Assembly (NCBI RefSeq): GCF_016056375.1
Contig: NZ_JAEDAE010000004.1
Coordinates: 124,001-188,000 of the forward strand
Length of the DNA stretch: 64,000 nt
Direction: 5' to 3'
Origin: Hymenobacter negativus
GTDB taxonomy: Bacteria > Bacteroidota > Bacteroidia > Cytophagales > Hymenobacteraceae
Of the stretch, positions 26,312 through 34,714 are shown one piece after another. Position numbers and translations under genes: made by a program. The notes beneath the pieces are model-generated. The model did not search any database. It was not told the origin of the DNA and saw only the letters and a program-made list of their open reading frames with translations. Numbering within the stretch: the first letter of the stretch is position 1; each line of letters opens with the position of its first letter.

Positions 26312-27286
26312 TTACTTCTTCTTCAAACCCAGCTCAATCAGGCGCTCGTTCAAGAACTCACCGGCAGTGATGTCGGCCTCCTTCTTGGGATTGTCGGGCG
26401 TCACGCAGTGCTCCAGGGCGGCCAGGCTCATTTCCGAGCGCGGGTGCATGAAGAACGGGATGCTGTAGCGCGAGGTATTCATTTTCTCGCGGGCCGGGTT
26501 CACCACGCGGTGGATGGTGCTTTTCAGCACGCCGTTGGTGAGGCGCTGGAGCATGTCGCCCACGTTCACCACAATCTGGTCGGGCAGGGCCGTGATGGGA
26601 ATCCACTTGCCGTCGCGGCGCTTCACCTGCAGGCCGTCGGCGCTGGCGCCCATCAGCAGGGTGATGAGGTTGATGTCGCCGTGTTCGGCGGCGCGCACGG
26701 CGTCGGCGGGCACCGCGTCCGGGTCTTCGATGGGGAAATAGTGGATGGGGCGCAGGATGCTGTTGCCATTTTTCACCTTGTCATCGAAATAATTCTCGGG
26801 CAGGTGCAGGTACAGCGCGATGGCGCGCAGCACGTCCTTACCGGCCGACTCCAGGGTGCGGTAGGTAGTCAGGGCGGTGTCTTTAAACGTGCTCAGTTCC
26901 TCAGGCCAGATGTTGTCGGGGTACTCGCTCTTGATGGGGTCTTCGTCCTGCACTTCCTGGCCCACGTGGTAAAACTCCTTCAGGTCGCCGGTGTTGCGGC
27001 CCTTGGCGTGCTCCTTACCCTTGCTGATGTAGCCGCGCTGACCGGCCAGCTCGGGCTTCTCGTAGCGCTGCTTGGCTTCGTCGGGCAGCCCGAAAAAGGC
27101 CTGCACGTCGGTGTACAGCTGCTTGGTTTGTTCGTCGTTGAGGCCGTGGTTTTTCAGGGCTACAAAGCCAATGTTTTGGTAAGCCTCGCCGAGCTGCTGC
27201 ACGAAACGGGCTTTGCGCTCGGGGTCGCCGGAACGGAAATCGGCGAGGTCAAGCGAGGGAATATGGTCAAGAAGTTGGTCTTGCAT
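26312..27286 (-). CDS. 2-oxoglutarate/Fe(II)-dependent dioxygenase (isopenicillin N synthase family)
   Basis: 324-residue cytosolic oxygenase. The iron ligands H202, D204 and H259 are visible (AEHGDINLITLLMG; STIHRVVNP), and the RxS pair R273/S275 (SRYSIPFF) that binds the 2-oxoglutarate carboxylate follows. The N-terminal DIOX_N part (FVQQLGEAYQNIGFVALKNH) is also typical. I chose the ATG at 27286 since homologues begin just before IPSLDLADF; the longer frame to 27334 has an unrelated leader. Related enzymes oxidise small metabolites; the substrate is unknown. It is separated from chrA by a palindromic repeat. Confidence 0.87.
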   Translation of the reverse strand: MQDQLLDHIPSLDLADFRSGDPERKARFVQQLGEAYQNIGFVALKNHGLNDEQTKQLYTDVQAFFGLPDEAKQRYEKPELAGQRGYISKGKEHAKGRNTGDLKEFYHVGQEVQDEDPIKSEYPDNIWPEELSTFKDTALTTYRTLESAGKDVLRAIALYLHLPENYFDDKVKNGNSILRPIHYFPIEDPDAVPADAVRAAEHGDINLITLLMGASADGLQVKRRDGKWIPITALPDQIVVNVGDMLQRLTNGVLKSTIHRVVNPAREKMNTSRYSIPFFMHPRSEMSLAALEHCVTPDNPKKEADITAGEFLNERLIELGLKKK

Positions 27287-27438
27287 AATAAAATTGAGTT
27301 TACTTTGAGGCCGCGTAGGCTCCTTGGTGGGCAACGGCGCAAGTTAAGCAAAACCCGGCACCGGTCCTTCTCCGTAAGCGACTTCGTTTATGGTTACTAT
27401 CAAATAACCCACTACCTCTTTTTTTAAAGTTCGATTCT

Positions 27439-28287
27439 ATGAAACGCCCCCTTTGGCTGCTGTGCAGCACCACCGTTACGCTGGCATTGCTGGCTAGCTG
27501 CGAAACGAGCAAGCCCGCCACCGACGTAAGCGCCAATGCCGGCGGCACTAACCCAAGCGCCACCCGTGCCGGCGGCAGCGGCGAGAGCATGGAATCGAAC
27601 GGCATTCGCTTGACGCCCTTCGGCGATTCGCCTAAGTTCCCCGAGGCCCAGATGCAGTTGCGCGCGCCAATTGCCGGCTCCACGGTGCCCAGCGGCGAGG
27701 TGGCGTTTGATTACCAAATCAGCAACTTCCTGCTCACCAAAATGAGCGGCGGCCCCCACATGGCCGAAATGGCCAACTCAATGAAAGGCCAGCATATCCA
27801 CAACATCGTGGACAACGAGCCATACACGGCCCACTACGAAACCAAATTCAGCAAGCCGATTCCCGATGGCCAGCACGTGGTGCTGTCGTTCCTGTCGCGC
27901 TCTTACCACGAGAGCCTGAAGCACCGCGGTGCCTACGACCTGCGCATCATCAACGTGGGCAACGCCCCGGCGCCTGCCACGCCCATCATCGACACCAAGG
28001 CTCCGAACTTGTTCTACAGCCGCCCCAAAGACACGTATTCGGGAGCCGATGCCAAGCGCATTATGCTCGATTTCTACCTGGTCAACACTACGCTGGAGCC
28101 CGGGGGAAACCGCGTCCGCGCCACAATCAACGGCACCGAGTTTATGCTCGACCGCTGGATGCCCTACATGATGGAAGGCTTGCCCGCTGGCGAAAACACC
28201 GTGAAACTGGAGCTGGTAGATGCCAGCGGCAACATGATTCCCGGCCCGTACAACTCGGTAACGCGCAAGTTTACGGTAGCGCCCTAG
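27439..28287 (+). CDS. Predicted lipoprotein of unknown function
   Basis: 282 residues. MKRPLWLLCSTTVTLALLAS then Cys is a lipoprotein signal, implying an envelope location. After a Thr/Gly-rich linker, two beta-rich regions follow: QLRAPIAGSTVPSGEVAFDY with a conserved-looking GQHIHNIVDNEPYTAHYETK, and a C-terminal repeat of the same fold (PGGNRVRATINGTEFMLDRW). It is divergent from the oxygenase gene and followed by a strong terminator. I do not recognise a named family; the paired beta domains suggest a binding protein, which is inference. Confidence 0.72.
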   Translation: MKRPLWLLCSTTVTLALLASCETSKPATDVSANAGGTNPSATRAGGSGESMESNGIRLTPFGDSPKFPEAQMQLRAPIAGSTVPSGEVAFDYQISNFLLTKMSGGPHMAEMANSMKGQHIHNIVDNEPYTAHYETKFSKPIPDGQHVVLSFLSRSYHESLKHRGAYDLRIINVGNAPAPATPIIDTKAPNLFYSRPKDTYSGADAKRIMLDFYLVNTTLEPGGNRVRATINGTEFMLDRWMPYMMEGLPAGENTVKLELVDASGNMIPGPYNSVTRKFTVAP

Positions 28288-28325
28288 TAGCGCAGCGGTT
28301 ATTTCTTCGTTACGATTTCAACGTC

Positions 28326-28357
28326 AAAAGTCTCCCGGCCCGGCCGGGAGACTTTTT
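28326..28357 (+). terminator. Rho-independent terminator after lipoprotein gene
   Basis: Arms AAAAGTCTCCCGGCC and CGGCCGGGAGACTTTT abut with almost no loop and end in a T-run. Confidence 0.85.
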
Positions 28358-28402
28358 TGGTTAAAGCCGTTTGCTGTTCCGGCTCTACCTTGCTTGTCCG
28401 CT

Positions 28403-29683
28403 ATGTCCGTTGCCTCTGCCGAATCCGTCCCGCTGCTCACCCGCGAGCAGGTACTGCGCGCCCTGCGCCATATAGCGCGCGAAGGCCGCCCGCTGCCGCC
28501 CAGCACGGTGTACGAGCTGGTGTATCGGGGCCGGCGCTACCCGCCCCGTGCCGTGGCCGAGCTGGCCTACCGCCTGGCCACCGGCAACCCGGCTGCCCGC
28601 TGGCCCCGCCACGCCGGCGCCCCCACCAACGCCCTGCTCGAAAGCCTGGACTTCACCATCAGCACTAAGCGGCCGGTGCTCACCTCCGGCTCCGGCGCCG
28701 ATGGCGAGGAAGTGGCTCACCAGCAAGCCGAAGATTTATACACCGGCCTGGCCAAAAACGCCGACGCCCTGCTTGCCCACGCGGCGGAGCCGGCCACTGC
28801 CTACACCGCCCCGGCCTATACCCGCGCCGAGGCGCTGGCCGAGCTGTTTATCACAGAAAGTGCGTTGGATGCCGCTTTAGCCGGCTTGGCCCGCCGCCGC
28901 AACCTGCTGCTGCAAGGGCCGCCCGGCACGGGCAAGACCTTCCTAGCACGCCGCCTGGCGTGGCTCCTGCTGGGCGCGCAGGACGAAAGCCGCATCGAGC
29001 TGGTGCAGTTCCACCCCAGCTACGGCTACGAGGATTTTATGCTGGGCTTCCGGCCCGATGCCAAGGGCCGTTTCCACTTGGTGCCCGGCGTGCTGCCGCT
29101 GTTGTGCCAGCGCGCCGCTGCCGACACCGGCCGGCCGTATTTCCTGCTGATTGACGAGGTGAACCGGGGCAACGTGCCGCGCATCTTCGGCGAGCTGCTG
29201 CTGTTGCTCGAAGCCGACAAGCGCGGCCCCGCGCACGCCCTGCGCCTGCCCTACGCCCCACCCGATGCCCCCAAATTTTTCGTGCCAGACAACCTCTACG
29301 TCATCGGCACGCTCAACTTGGCCGACCGCTCGCTCAGCCCGCTTGATTATGCATTGCGCCGCCGCTTTGCCTTCGTGGCGCTGGGGCCGCAGTTCGGTGC
29401 GCCGCTCCGGCAGCAGTTGGCAGCCCGCCAGGTGCCCGCCGAGATTATCGAACGACTCTGCACCCACATGGCCGCCCTCAACCAAGCCATTGCCGACGAC
29501 CCCGAGCTGGGGCCGGACTTTGAAATCGGCCACAGCTACTTCTGCCAACCACCGGCCCGGCCGGAACAGGCATCGGAGTGGCTGCGCTTGATTTTCGAGC
29601 AGGAAATCGGCCCGCTACTGGCCGATTATTGGCGCGAGCAGCCCGCCACGGCCGCTGCGCAGCTCCGCAAGCTGCTGGCGTAG
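28403..29683 (+). CDS. McrB-like AAA+ NTPase of a modification-dependent restriction system
   Basis: 426-residue AAA+ motor. Walker A GPPGTGKT is at residues 172-179, Walker B LLIDEVNRGN has D251/E252, and the McrB/MoxR signature TLNLADRSLSPLDYALRRRF follows. McrB hydrolyses GTP and translocates DNA with the McrC nuclease. The N-terminal ~95 residues (LRHIAREGRPLPPSTVYELV; YRGRRYPPRAVAELAYRLA) look like the head domain with a YPPK-type motif found in ScoMcrA-like modified-DNA readers (pattern match, not verified). I chose ATG 28403 over a TTG at 28394. The nuclease partner lies downstream, with an SMI1/KNR4 gene between them. Confidence 0.87.
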   Translation: MSVASAESVPLLTREQVLRALRHIAREGRPLPPSTVYELVYRGRRYPPRAVAELAYRLATGNPAARWPRHAGAPTNALLESLDFTISTKRPVLTSGSGADGEEVAHQQAEDLYTGLAKNADALLAHAAEPATAYTAPAYTRAEALAELFITESALDAALAGLARRRNLLLQGPPGTGKTFLARRLAWLLLGAQDESRIELVQFHPSYGYEDFMLGFRPDAKGRFHLVPGVLPLLCQRAAADTGRPYFLLIDEVNRGNVPRIFGELLLLLEADKRGPAHALRLPYAPPDAPKFFVPDNLYVIGTLNLADRSLSPLDYALRRRFAFVALGPQFGAPLRQQLAARQVPAEIIERLCTHMAALNQAIADDPELGPDFEIGHSYFCQPPARPEQASEWLRLIFEQEIGPLLADYWREQPATAAAQLRKLLA

Positions 29684-29708
29684 CACAACCAAGTCTGTCA
29701 GTTAAGCC

Positions 29709-30218
29709 ATGCCGAATTCCATCAAAATTCTTTCCGCAACGCTCGAAGTGCTGGCGGATTTTTGGCGCGACCAAGCAATTCTCGCCGTTCCCGATAAATC
29801 ATGGAATCCGCAAGCTGTTGCGCAAGCAAACGGGGTGACGCTTCCAGATGATTTTGTAGCCCTCTACACCTGTTCGAACGGCATGAATCTTAGCCTCGAA
29901 CGCTCGCAGAGCACTGACAAGGCAGGTTTCTACTCTTTATCTGTCGAAGAATTGCGAACCGAACAGCGCGAATTAGTAGTCGACTCGATGAGCGGCACCG
30001 AAACAATCATAACCAGTGTAACGCCCTTTTTCGACTACATGCATTGGAGTTGGCAGTACGCATTCATTCCCAATCCAACGGGCGACGGCTATCAGATTGG
30101 CATTATGAGTACTGACACCAGCTTCAAAGTAATTACGTCATCGTTAGCCACTTTCCTCAGCCTGTATATGGAGAATGCTCAAGTTCTCTATGATTACAGC
30201 CGACCTTGGCCCCGCTAG
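29709..30218 (+). CDS. SMI1/KNR4 (SUKH) family protein inside the McrBC-like cassette
   Basis: 169 residues. The order of a helical start, AVAQANGVTLPDDFVALYTC with SNGMNL, a central AGFYSLSVEELRTEQREL and a C-terminal IGIMSTDTSFKVITSSLATF with LSLYMENAQ matches SMI1/KNR4 (SUKH) proteins, many of which are immunity proteins for bacterial toxins. Its base composition is visibly poorer in GC and its codon use differs from the flanking mcrB- and mcrC-like genes. It lies 25 bases after the mcrB-like stop and 78 bases before the mcrC-like start. It may be an acquired gene or an accessory/protective subunit; either is inference. Confidence 0.75.
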   Translation: MPNSIKILSATLEVLADFWRDQAILAVPDKSWNPQAVAQANGVTLPDDFVALYTCSNGMNLSLERSQSTDKAGFYSLSVEELRTEQRELVVDSMSGTETIITSVTPFFDYMHWSWQYAFIPNPTGDGYQIGIMSTDTSFKVITSSLATFLSLYMENAQVLYDYSRPWPR

Positions 30219-30296
30219 TGCGACGTCCTGCGAACTCTACGTATTGCTTATCTGGAGCTTGCACAACAAAGGGCTCATTGCATCCTCTATCGATTT

Positions 30297-31337
30297 GTGA
30301 TACCACTTCCCACCCTCTACTACTTTCTCTGCTACGCCTGGAACCGGCTGCCTGAACCCGCTGTGCTACTGGCCAGCGAAGCCACGGCTTTCGAGCGGCC
30401 GCTGGGGCTGCTGGCGCAGGTGCTGCTGCACGCCACCCGCCGCCTGCTACGTGCTGGTCTGCCGCGCACCTTCGAAACCCGACATGCCGAGCTCACCAGC
30501 CTGCGTGGCCGCGTGGAGCTGGCTCCCACGCTGGGTCGGGGCCTGCTGGGCCAGGGCCGCGCCATCTGCACCTTCGATGAGCTGAGTGCAGCCTCACCCC
30601 TGCACCGCCTCATTGCCCAAACGCTGGGTGTGTTGAGGCGGGCAGCGGCTTTGCCCCCTGCCTTGCGCCGGGAGTTGCATCAAGTAGGCCAGCAGTTTCC
30701 GGCGGGGCTGCACGATGCCACGCTGCCGCCGCCCACAGCCGCCACGTTTCGGGAGCTGCGGCGGCAGCGACCGGATAGCCAGGCGGCTTTTCTGCTGCAC
30801 ATCTGCGAGCTGGTGTGGCTCACGGCCTTGCCCGAGCCTGCCGCCGATGGCCGCCGGCGCTTCACCGATTTCCGACGTGACGAGGTACTGATGGCACGCA
30901 TCTTCGAGCAGTTCACGCGCAATTTTTTCCGCCGTGAGCAGCGCCGCTACCGCGTGTTCGCCGAAACCATTGCCTGGCAGGCCGAAGCCCCGCAGCCCAC
31001 CGACCTGGCCCTGCTGCCCACCATGCTCACCGACACTACGCTGGAAGCGCCCGACCGCAAAATCATTCTCGACACCAAGTATTACACCGCCGCCCTGCGC
31101 CCGCGCTATGACCGGCAGCGCCTCATTGCTCCGCACCTCTACCAGCTCTACGCCTACCTCCAAAACCAGCGCCCCGCCCCCGGCCAGGCCCTGGAAGGCA
31201 TTTTGCTTTATCCGGCCGCCACGCAGGATGTGGACGTGCGCTACACGCTGGGCGGCCACCCGGTGCGCGTCGTCACCCTCAACCTGCACCAGCCCTGGCC
31301 CGGCATCGCCGCCGATTTGCTGCGGCTGGTGGAGTAG
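30297..31337 (+). CDS. McrC-like PD-(D/E)XK nuclease subunit
   Basis: 346 residues. The C-terminal LLPTMLTDTTLEAPDRKIIL followed by DTKYY is the McrC catalytic core: D246, D259 and K261 form the D...DxK signature of PD-(D/E)XK nucleases. The N-terminal helical region (LPTLYYFLCYAWNRLPEP) matches McrC proteins, whose N-terminus docks on McrB. The start is a GTG at 30297. With the McrB-like motor it would cut DNA carrying modified bases. It is the last gene of the cassette, followed by a hairpin. Confidence 0.85.
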   Translation: MIPLPTLYYFLCYAWNRLPEPAVLLASEATAFERPLGLLAQVLLHATRRLLRAGLPRTFETRHAELTSLRGRVELAPTLGRGLLGQGRAICTFDELSAASPLHRLIAQTLGVLRRAAALPPALRRELHQVGQQFPAGLHDATLPPPTAATFRELRRQRPDSQAAFLLHICELVWLTALPEPAADGRRRFTDFRRDEVLMARIFEQFTRNFFRREQRRYRVFAETIAWQAEAPQPTDLALLPTMLTDTTLEAPDRKIILDTKYYTAALRPRYDRQRLIAPHLYQLYAYLQNQRPAPGQALEGILLYPAATQDVDVRYTLGGHPVRVVTLNLHQPWPGIAADLLRLVE

Positions 31338-31357
31338 TAGCTAACGGGCACAAAAAA

Positions 31358-31393
31358 GCAGCCCGGACTTTCCAACAGGAAAATCCGGGCTGC
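31358..31393 (-). terminator. Hairpin terminator shared by the mcrC-like and small lipoprotein genes
   Basis: Arms GCAGCCCGGACTTTCC and GGAAAATCCGGGCTGC pair with one mismatch. The A-run at 31352-31357 gives a U-run on the minus strand, so it terminates the 31443-31676 gene; it may also act on the plus strand. Confidence 0.75.
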
Positions 31394-31442
31394 CGGCGTC
31401 GAATGACGAAGATTTGTGCTGGCCGCAGGGGCCAGCAGCAAA

Positions 31443-31676
31443 CTACTTCTTCTCTTCGGTCGTAGTCGTGGTGGTAGCAGCAGGAGCAGCAGCAGCCGTG
31501 GTGTCAGCAGCAGGAGCAGCCATAGCCGTGGTGTCGGTGGTGCTGGTAGTGGTGGTCTCCGTGCCGGTAGCAGGAGTCTCAACCGTGGTGGTTTCTTCGG
31601 TCTTCTTTTCGCCGCACGAAGTCAGACCAGCGGTGAGGGCCAGGCCCAGGGCAGCAGCTTTAAACAGATTTTTCAT
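31443..31676 (-). CDS. Small Thr/Ala-rich lipoprotein
   Basis: 77 residues. MKNLFKAAALGLALTAGLTS then Cys is a lipoprotein signal with C21. Almost all the rest is low-complexity Thr, Ala, Glu and Pro (runs of T around residues 57-73), ending EEKK, so the mature peptide is likely disordered. It is divergent from the ECF sigma gene and shares a 136-base intergenic region with an inverted repeat. Function unknown. Confidence 0.7.
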   Translation of the reverse strand: MKNLFKAAALGLALTAGLTSCGEKKTEETTTVETPATGTETTTTSTTDTTAMAAPAADTTAAAAPAATTTTTTEEKK

Positions 31677-31740
31677 CTTTGGGGGTAATTTTGAAAACGG
31701 GTTAACTTAAAAACGCCCTTTATTCCCGCTTTCTGGAAAG

Positions 31741-31778
31741 GTAACCCGCCCCGGAAAAAAATTATTTCGGCGGGTTAC
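31741..31778. promoter_or_regulatory. Inverted repeat in the divergent lipoprotein/ECF sigma promoter region
   Basis: GTAACCCGCC (31741-31750) and GGCGGGTTAC (31769-31778), perfect 10-base arms with an AT-rich 18-base centre. Because both flanking genes read away from it, a terminator is unlikely; an operator or a transcript-leader hairpin is possible. Confidence 0.5.
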
Positions 31779-31812
31779 TTGTAGCCTTCGCCTGTATTAA
31801 CTCCCAAAGTGA

Positions 31813-32421
31813 ATGAGCAGGGGCAATCCAACTTCCTCTTCTTTGACTCCTACCGACGACGCGCTGATTGCCGCTATTCGCGGCGGCGATGAGCGGGCCT
31901 TGGCCCACCTCTACCGGCTGCACTGGCCCATGGTGTCGCACTTCGTGCTGCAAAACAGCGGCACCGAAGACGATGCTCAGGACGTGTACCAGGAAGGCGT
32001 GATGGTGTTTTATGAAAAAGTACGCGACGGCTCCCTCGAGCTCAGCTGCCAGATTAAAACTTACCTCTACGCCGTGTGCCGCCGCCTGTGGCTCAAGCGC
32101 CTGACCAGCAAAAGCCGCTTCGGCGTGCGCTTGCTCGACGACGAGGAGCACGGCCCGTACCTGAACACGGGAGCCGAAGAAGACCTGTTGGCCGCCGAGG
32201 AGCAGGACCGTCGTTTCGCCACCATGAGCGAGGCCCTGAACCATCTCGGCGAACCGTGCCGCTCGCTTTTGGAAGGCTTTTACCTGCTCGACAAGTCGAT
32301 GCAGGACCTCACGGCAGAATTTGGCTATACCAACGCCGACAATGCTAAAAACCAGAAATACAAGTGCCTTGTGCGCCTGAAAAAGTTATTTTTTGCCCAT
32401 TATAAAGAAGAGCCTATCTGA
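31813..32421 (+). CDS. ECF-type RNA polymerase sigma factor
   Basis: 202-residue sigma-70 family factor with regions 2 and 4 only. Region 2 spans ALAHLYRLHWPMVSHFVLQN to DAQDVYQEGVMVFYEKV; region 4 (LNHLGEPCRSLLEGFYLLDK; FGYTNADNAKNQKYKCLVRL) is the helix-turn-helix for the -35 element. It directs RNA polymerase to its own promoters. The next gene, 78 bases downstream, encodes a membrane protein with an anti-sigma-like N-terminus, the usual partner arrangement. The start ATG at 31813 gives a normal length. Autoregulation is likely but not shown. Confidence 0.88.
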   Translation: MSRGNPTSSSLTPTDDALIAAIRGGDERALAHLYRLHWPMVSHFVLQNSGTEDDAQDVYQEGVMVFYEKVRDGSLELSCQIKTYLYAVCRRLWLKRLTSKSRFGVRLLDDEEHGPYLNTGAEEDLLAAEEQDRRFATMSEALNHLGEPCRSLLEGFYLLDKSMQDLTAEFGYTNADNAKNQKYKCLVRLKKLFFAHYKEEPI

Positions 32422-32499
32422 TACCGTTAGCCGTCGGCATTAGCTGGCGGAACCTCCCATTCGCTTACCGCCGCCGGCCCCGGCCTCCGGCATTTACCC

Positions 32500-33669
32500 A
32501 TGATGACTGAAGCAGACTATTACGCCTTATTTGAAGCCTACTCGAACGGCGAGCTGGCCGGGCCTGCCCGCGCCAACCTCGAAGCGCGCCTGGCGGCCGA
32601 CCCGGCCCTGGCCCTGCGCTACGCCGACTTTGCCGAGATGACCGGCACGCTGCGCGCCTACGGGCAGCGCCAGCAGGCTCGCCAGCAGCTGCGCGGCATC
32701 CACGCCGCCATGCTGGCCGCCGACGCCCCCGAGGAAATGGCCCAGCCCGCCACCGGCCTCACCCACACCGTGAACCCCATGCTGCGCATTTCGCGCACCG
32801 AGCGCAAGCTGCGCGAGTTCTGGAGCGGCCACCGCGCCACCGTGGGCGTGGCCGCCTCGGTGGCCGTGATGGCCGTGTTTGCCACCCTGCTCGGGCTGGA
32901 TATCTGGCGGAGCTCGAAAGCGCAGGCCCCGGCTTCCGTTCAGTGGATGCGCCGCGAAATCAACAACCTCAAGCAAAACCAGCGGGCAATTAACCGCACC
33001 ATCCGGCGTATGGATGGCACAGCGGTGCCTCAGCTGCCGCCCGTCAACAATGGCAAGTTTGGCGGCACGGGCTTCGCCTTGACGTCGGAGGGCTACCTCG
33101 TGACGAGCTACCACGTGATTAAGGAAGCCGACTCGCTGCTGGTGGAAGGCCGCGACCGGCAACGCTACCGCGCCGAGGCGGTGTATTCCGACAAAGCCCA
33201 CGACTTGGCCATTCTGCGCATCACCGACAAGCGTTTCACCGGCTTCGGCCGCCTGCCCTACACCTTCAAAGCCGGCCAGGCCGACCTGGGCGAGCGGGTG
33301 TTCACGCTGGGCTACCCGCGCGAAGACGTGGTGTATGGCGAAGGCTCGCTGAGCGCCCGCTCGGGCTTCGAAGGCGACACGTCGGCCTACCAAATCAGCA
33401 TCCCGGTGAACCCCGGCAACTCGGGCGGCCCGCTGCTCGACGCGCAGGGCAACCTGATTGGCGTCATCAACGCCAGGCAGAACGATTTGGAGGGCACTTC
33501 CTTCGCCACCAAGTCGTCGTACCTGGTGCGCCTCGTGGATTCGCTGCGCAATACGCAGTCCACCACGCCTTACCGCCTGCCCAAAACGAGCCAGCTGGCT
33601 GGGGCGGCCCGCCCGCAGCAGCTCAAGAAGCTGCAGGACTATGTATTTGTAGTTAAGGTATTTGAATAG
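32500..33669 (+). CDS. Membrane-tethered trypsin-like serine protease with anti-sigma-like N-terminus
   Basis: 389 residues in three parts. Residues 1-105 are cytoplasmic and helical (EADYYALFEAYSNGELAGPA, then RLAADPALALRYADF), resembling the start of anti-sigma factors. One membrane segment follows near 108-132 (TVGVAASVAVMAVFATLLGL). A periplasmic S1C-type protease domain runs from about 175, with catalytic H205 (TSYHVIK), D235 (KAHDLAIL) and S308 (NPGNSGGPLL). No PDZ domain is seen. It lies directly after the ECF sigma gene, suggesting a one-protein sensor that combines sigma control and periplasmic proteolysis. The anti-sigma role is inference; the protease domain is firm. Confidence 0.82.
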   Translation: MMTEADYYALFEAYSNGELAGPARANLEARLAADPALALRYADFAEMTGTLRAYGQRQQARQQLRGIHAAMLAADAPEEMAQPATGLTHTVNPMLRISRTERKLREFWSGHRATVGVAASVAVMAVFATLLGLDIWRSSKAQAPASVQWMRREINNLKQNQRAINRTIRRMDGTAVPQLPPVNNGKFGGTGFALTSEGYLVTSYHVIKEADSLLVEGRDRQRYRAEAVYSDKAHDLAILRITDKRFTGFGRLPYTFKAGQADLGERVFTLGYPREDVVYGEGSLSARSGFEGDTSAYQISIPVNPGNSGGPLLDAQGNLIGVINARQNDLEGTSFATKSSYLVRLVDSLRNTQSTTPYRLPKTSQLAGAARPQQLKKLQDYVFVVKVFE

Positions 33670-33690
33670 AACAGCATTCGACCCTTGCGC

Positions 33691-33732
33691 AAAACAAAGG
33701 CCTGTTTCTTCATTGAAACAGGCCTTTGTTTT
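33691..33732 (+). terminator. Rho-independent terminator after the sigma/protease operon
   Basis: Perfect 18-base arms AAAACAAAGGCCTGTTTC (33691-33708) and GAAACAGGCCTTTGTTTT (33715-33732) with a six-base loop. Confidence 0.9.
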
Positions 33733-33912
33733 GTAATGACTTTCCAGGCGGCGCGATTATCGTCCGCCGCAGGTTAGAACAAGCCGGTTATTCTACTGCC
33801 TGACGGAGCCGATGCCGCCCTTTTTTATAACCTTAGCCTTCGTAATCTAGTATTCAGGCCTAGATAAGCAGCGCTTGTCTTTCCTTTTGTCTTCTCTAAA
33901 ACTCCGCATTCC

Positions 33913-34692
33913 GTGGCTCAAAACCAACAAACCCCGCCAAGTAGCAACGACGTTGCTGGTTCCGCTATTTTCAAGAAGTTTCTGAACACCGCCGAGGGCT
34001 ACATTAAGCAGCCCACGCGCATGAAAAAGCTGCTGACCGATGCCTACAAAAAGGCCAGCGAGAAAAACGACGTGGGCACGCTGGCCCACGAAGCGTGGGA
34101 AACCCTGCAGACCATGTTCCGGCTCATCAAGGCCTCGATGTCGGGCGAGTACACGGGGGTGCCCGGCACCACGGTGGCAGCGGCCGTGGCCGTGCTTATT
34201 TACTTCCTGAGCCCAATTGACCTAATTCCGGACTTTATTCCGGTGCTGGGCTTGCTCGACGACGTGGCCCTGGTGGCCTGGTTCTCGACCACGCTGAAGC
34301 ACGAGATGGACAAGTTCCACGAATGGGAGCTGACCCGCCCCACCGAGTCCAAAACCAGCGCCACGGACGTAACCAATACTGCCAGCGGCCTGACACCCAA
34401 AGCCGCCACTCATGCTGCCCAGCCCTCGCACTCCAACGACGTGGCGGCCCCCACTGCGCAAGTGGCCGAAGAGTCGGCGAAGCACGCGGGCACTACCACC
34501 CACCAAGCCTCTGCTTCTAACACCGATTCCGGCCTGGGTTCGCCCAACAGCAGCAACCCGCGCCCGGTACACGAAGCCGGCCCCGATGCCCAGCCCACCA
34601 GCGCAACCAACGGCCCCACCGTTCGGACCTGGGAAGGCAGTCGCAACGCCTCCGACCCCGGCACGCTGGATACCGGCGGCAACGTGCGCTAG
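33913..34692 (+). CDS. YkvA/DUF1232 family membrane protein
   Basis: 259 residues starting at GTG 33913. The central DUF1232 segment (VAVLIYFLSPIDLIPDFIPV then LGLLDDVALVAW, about residues 95-125) is the diagnostic signature of this membrane-associated family of unknown function. It is followed by a ~120-residue hydrophilic tail rich in Ser, Thr, Ala, Asn and Pro that looks disordered. A strong palindromic terminator follows. Expressed alone; no clear partner nearby. Confidence 0.8.
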   Translation: MAQNQQTPPSSNDVAGSAIFKKFLNTAEGYIKQPTRMKKLLTDAYKKASEKNDVGTLAHEAWETLQTMFRLIKASMSGEYTGVPGTTVAAAVAVLIYFLSPIDLIPDFIPVLGLLDDVALVAWFSTTLKHEMDKFHEWELTRPTESKTSATDVTNTASGLTPKAATHAAQPSHSNDVAAPTAQVAEESAKHAGTTTHQASASNTDSGLGSPNSSNPRPVHEAGPDAQPTSATNGPTVRTWEGSRNASDPGTLDTGGNVR

Positions 34693-34714
34693 ACCAGCCC
34701 CCGAAACTGATAAG

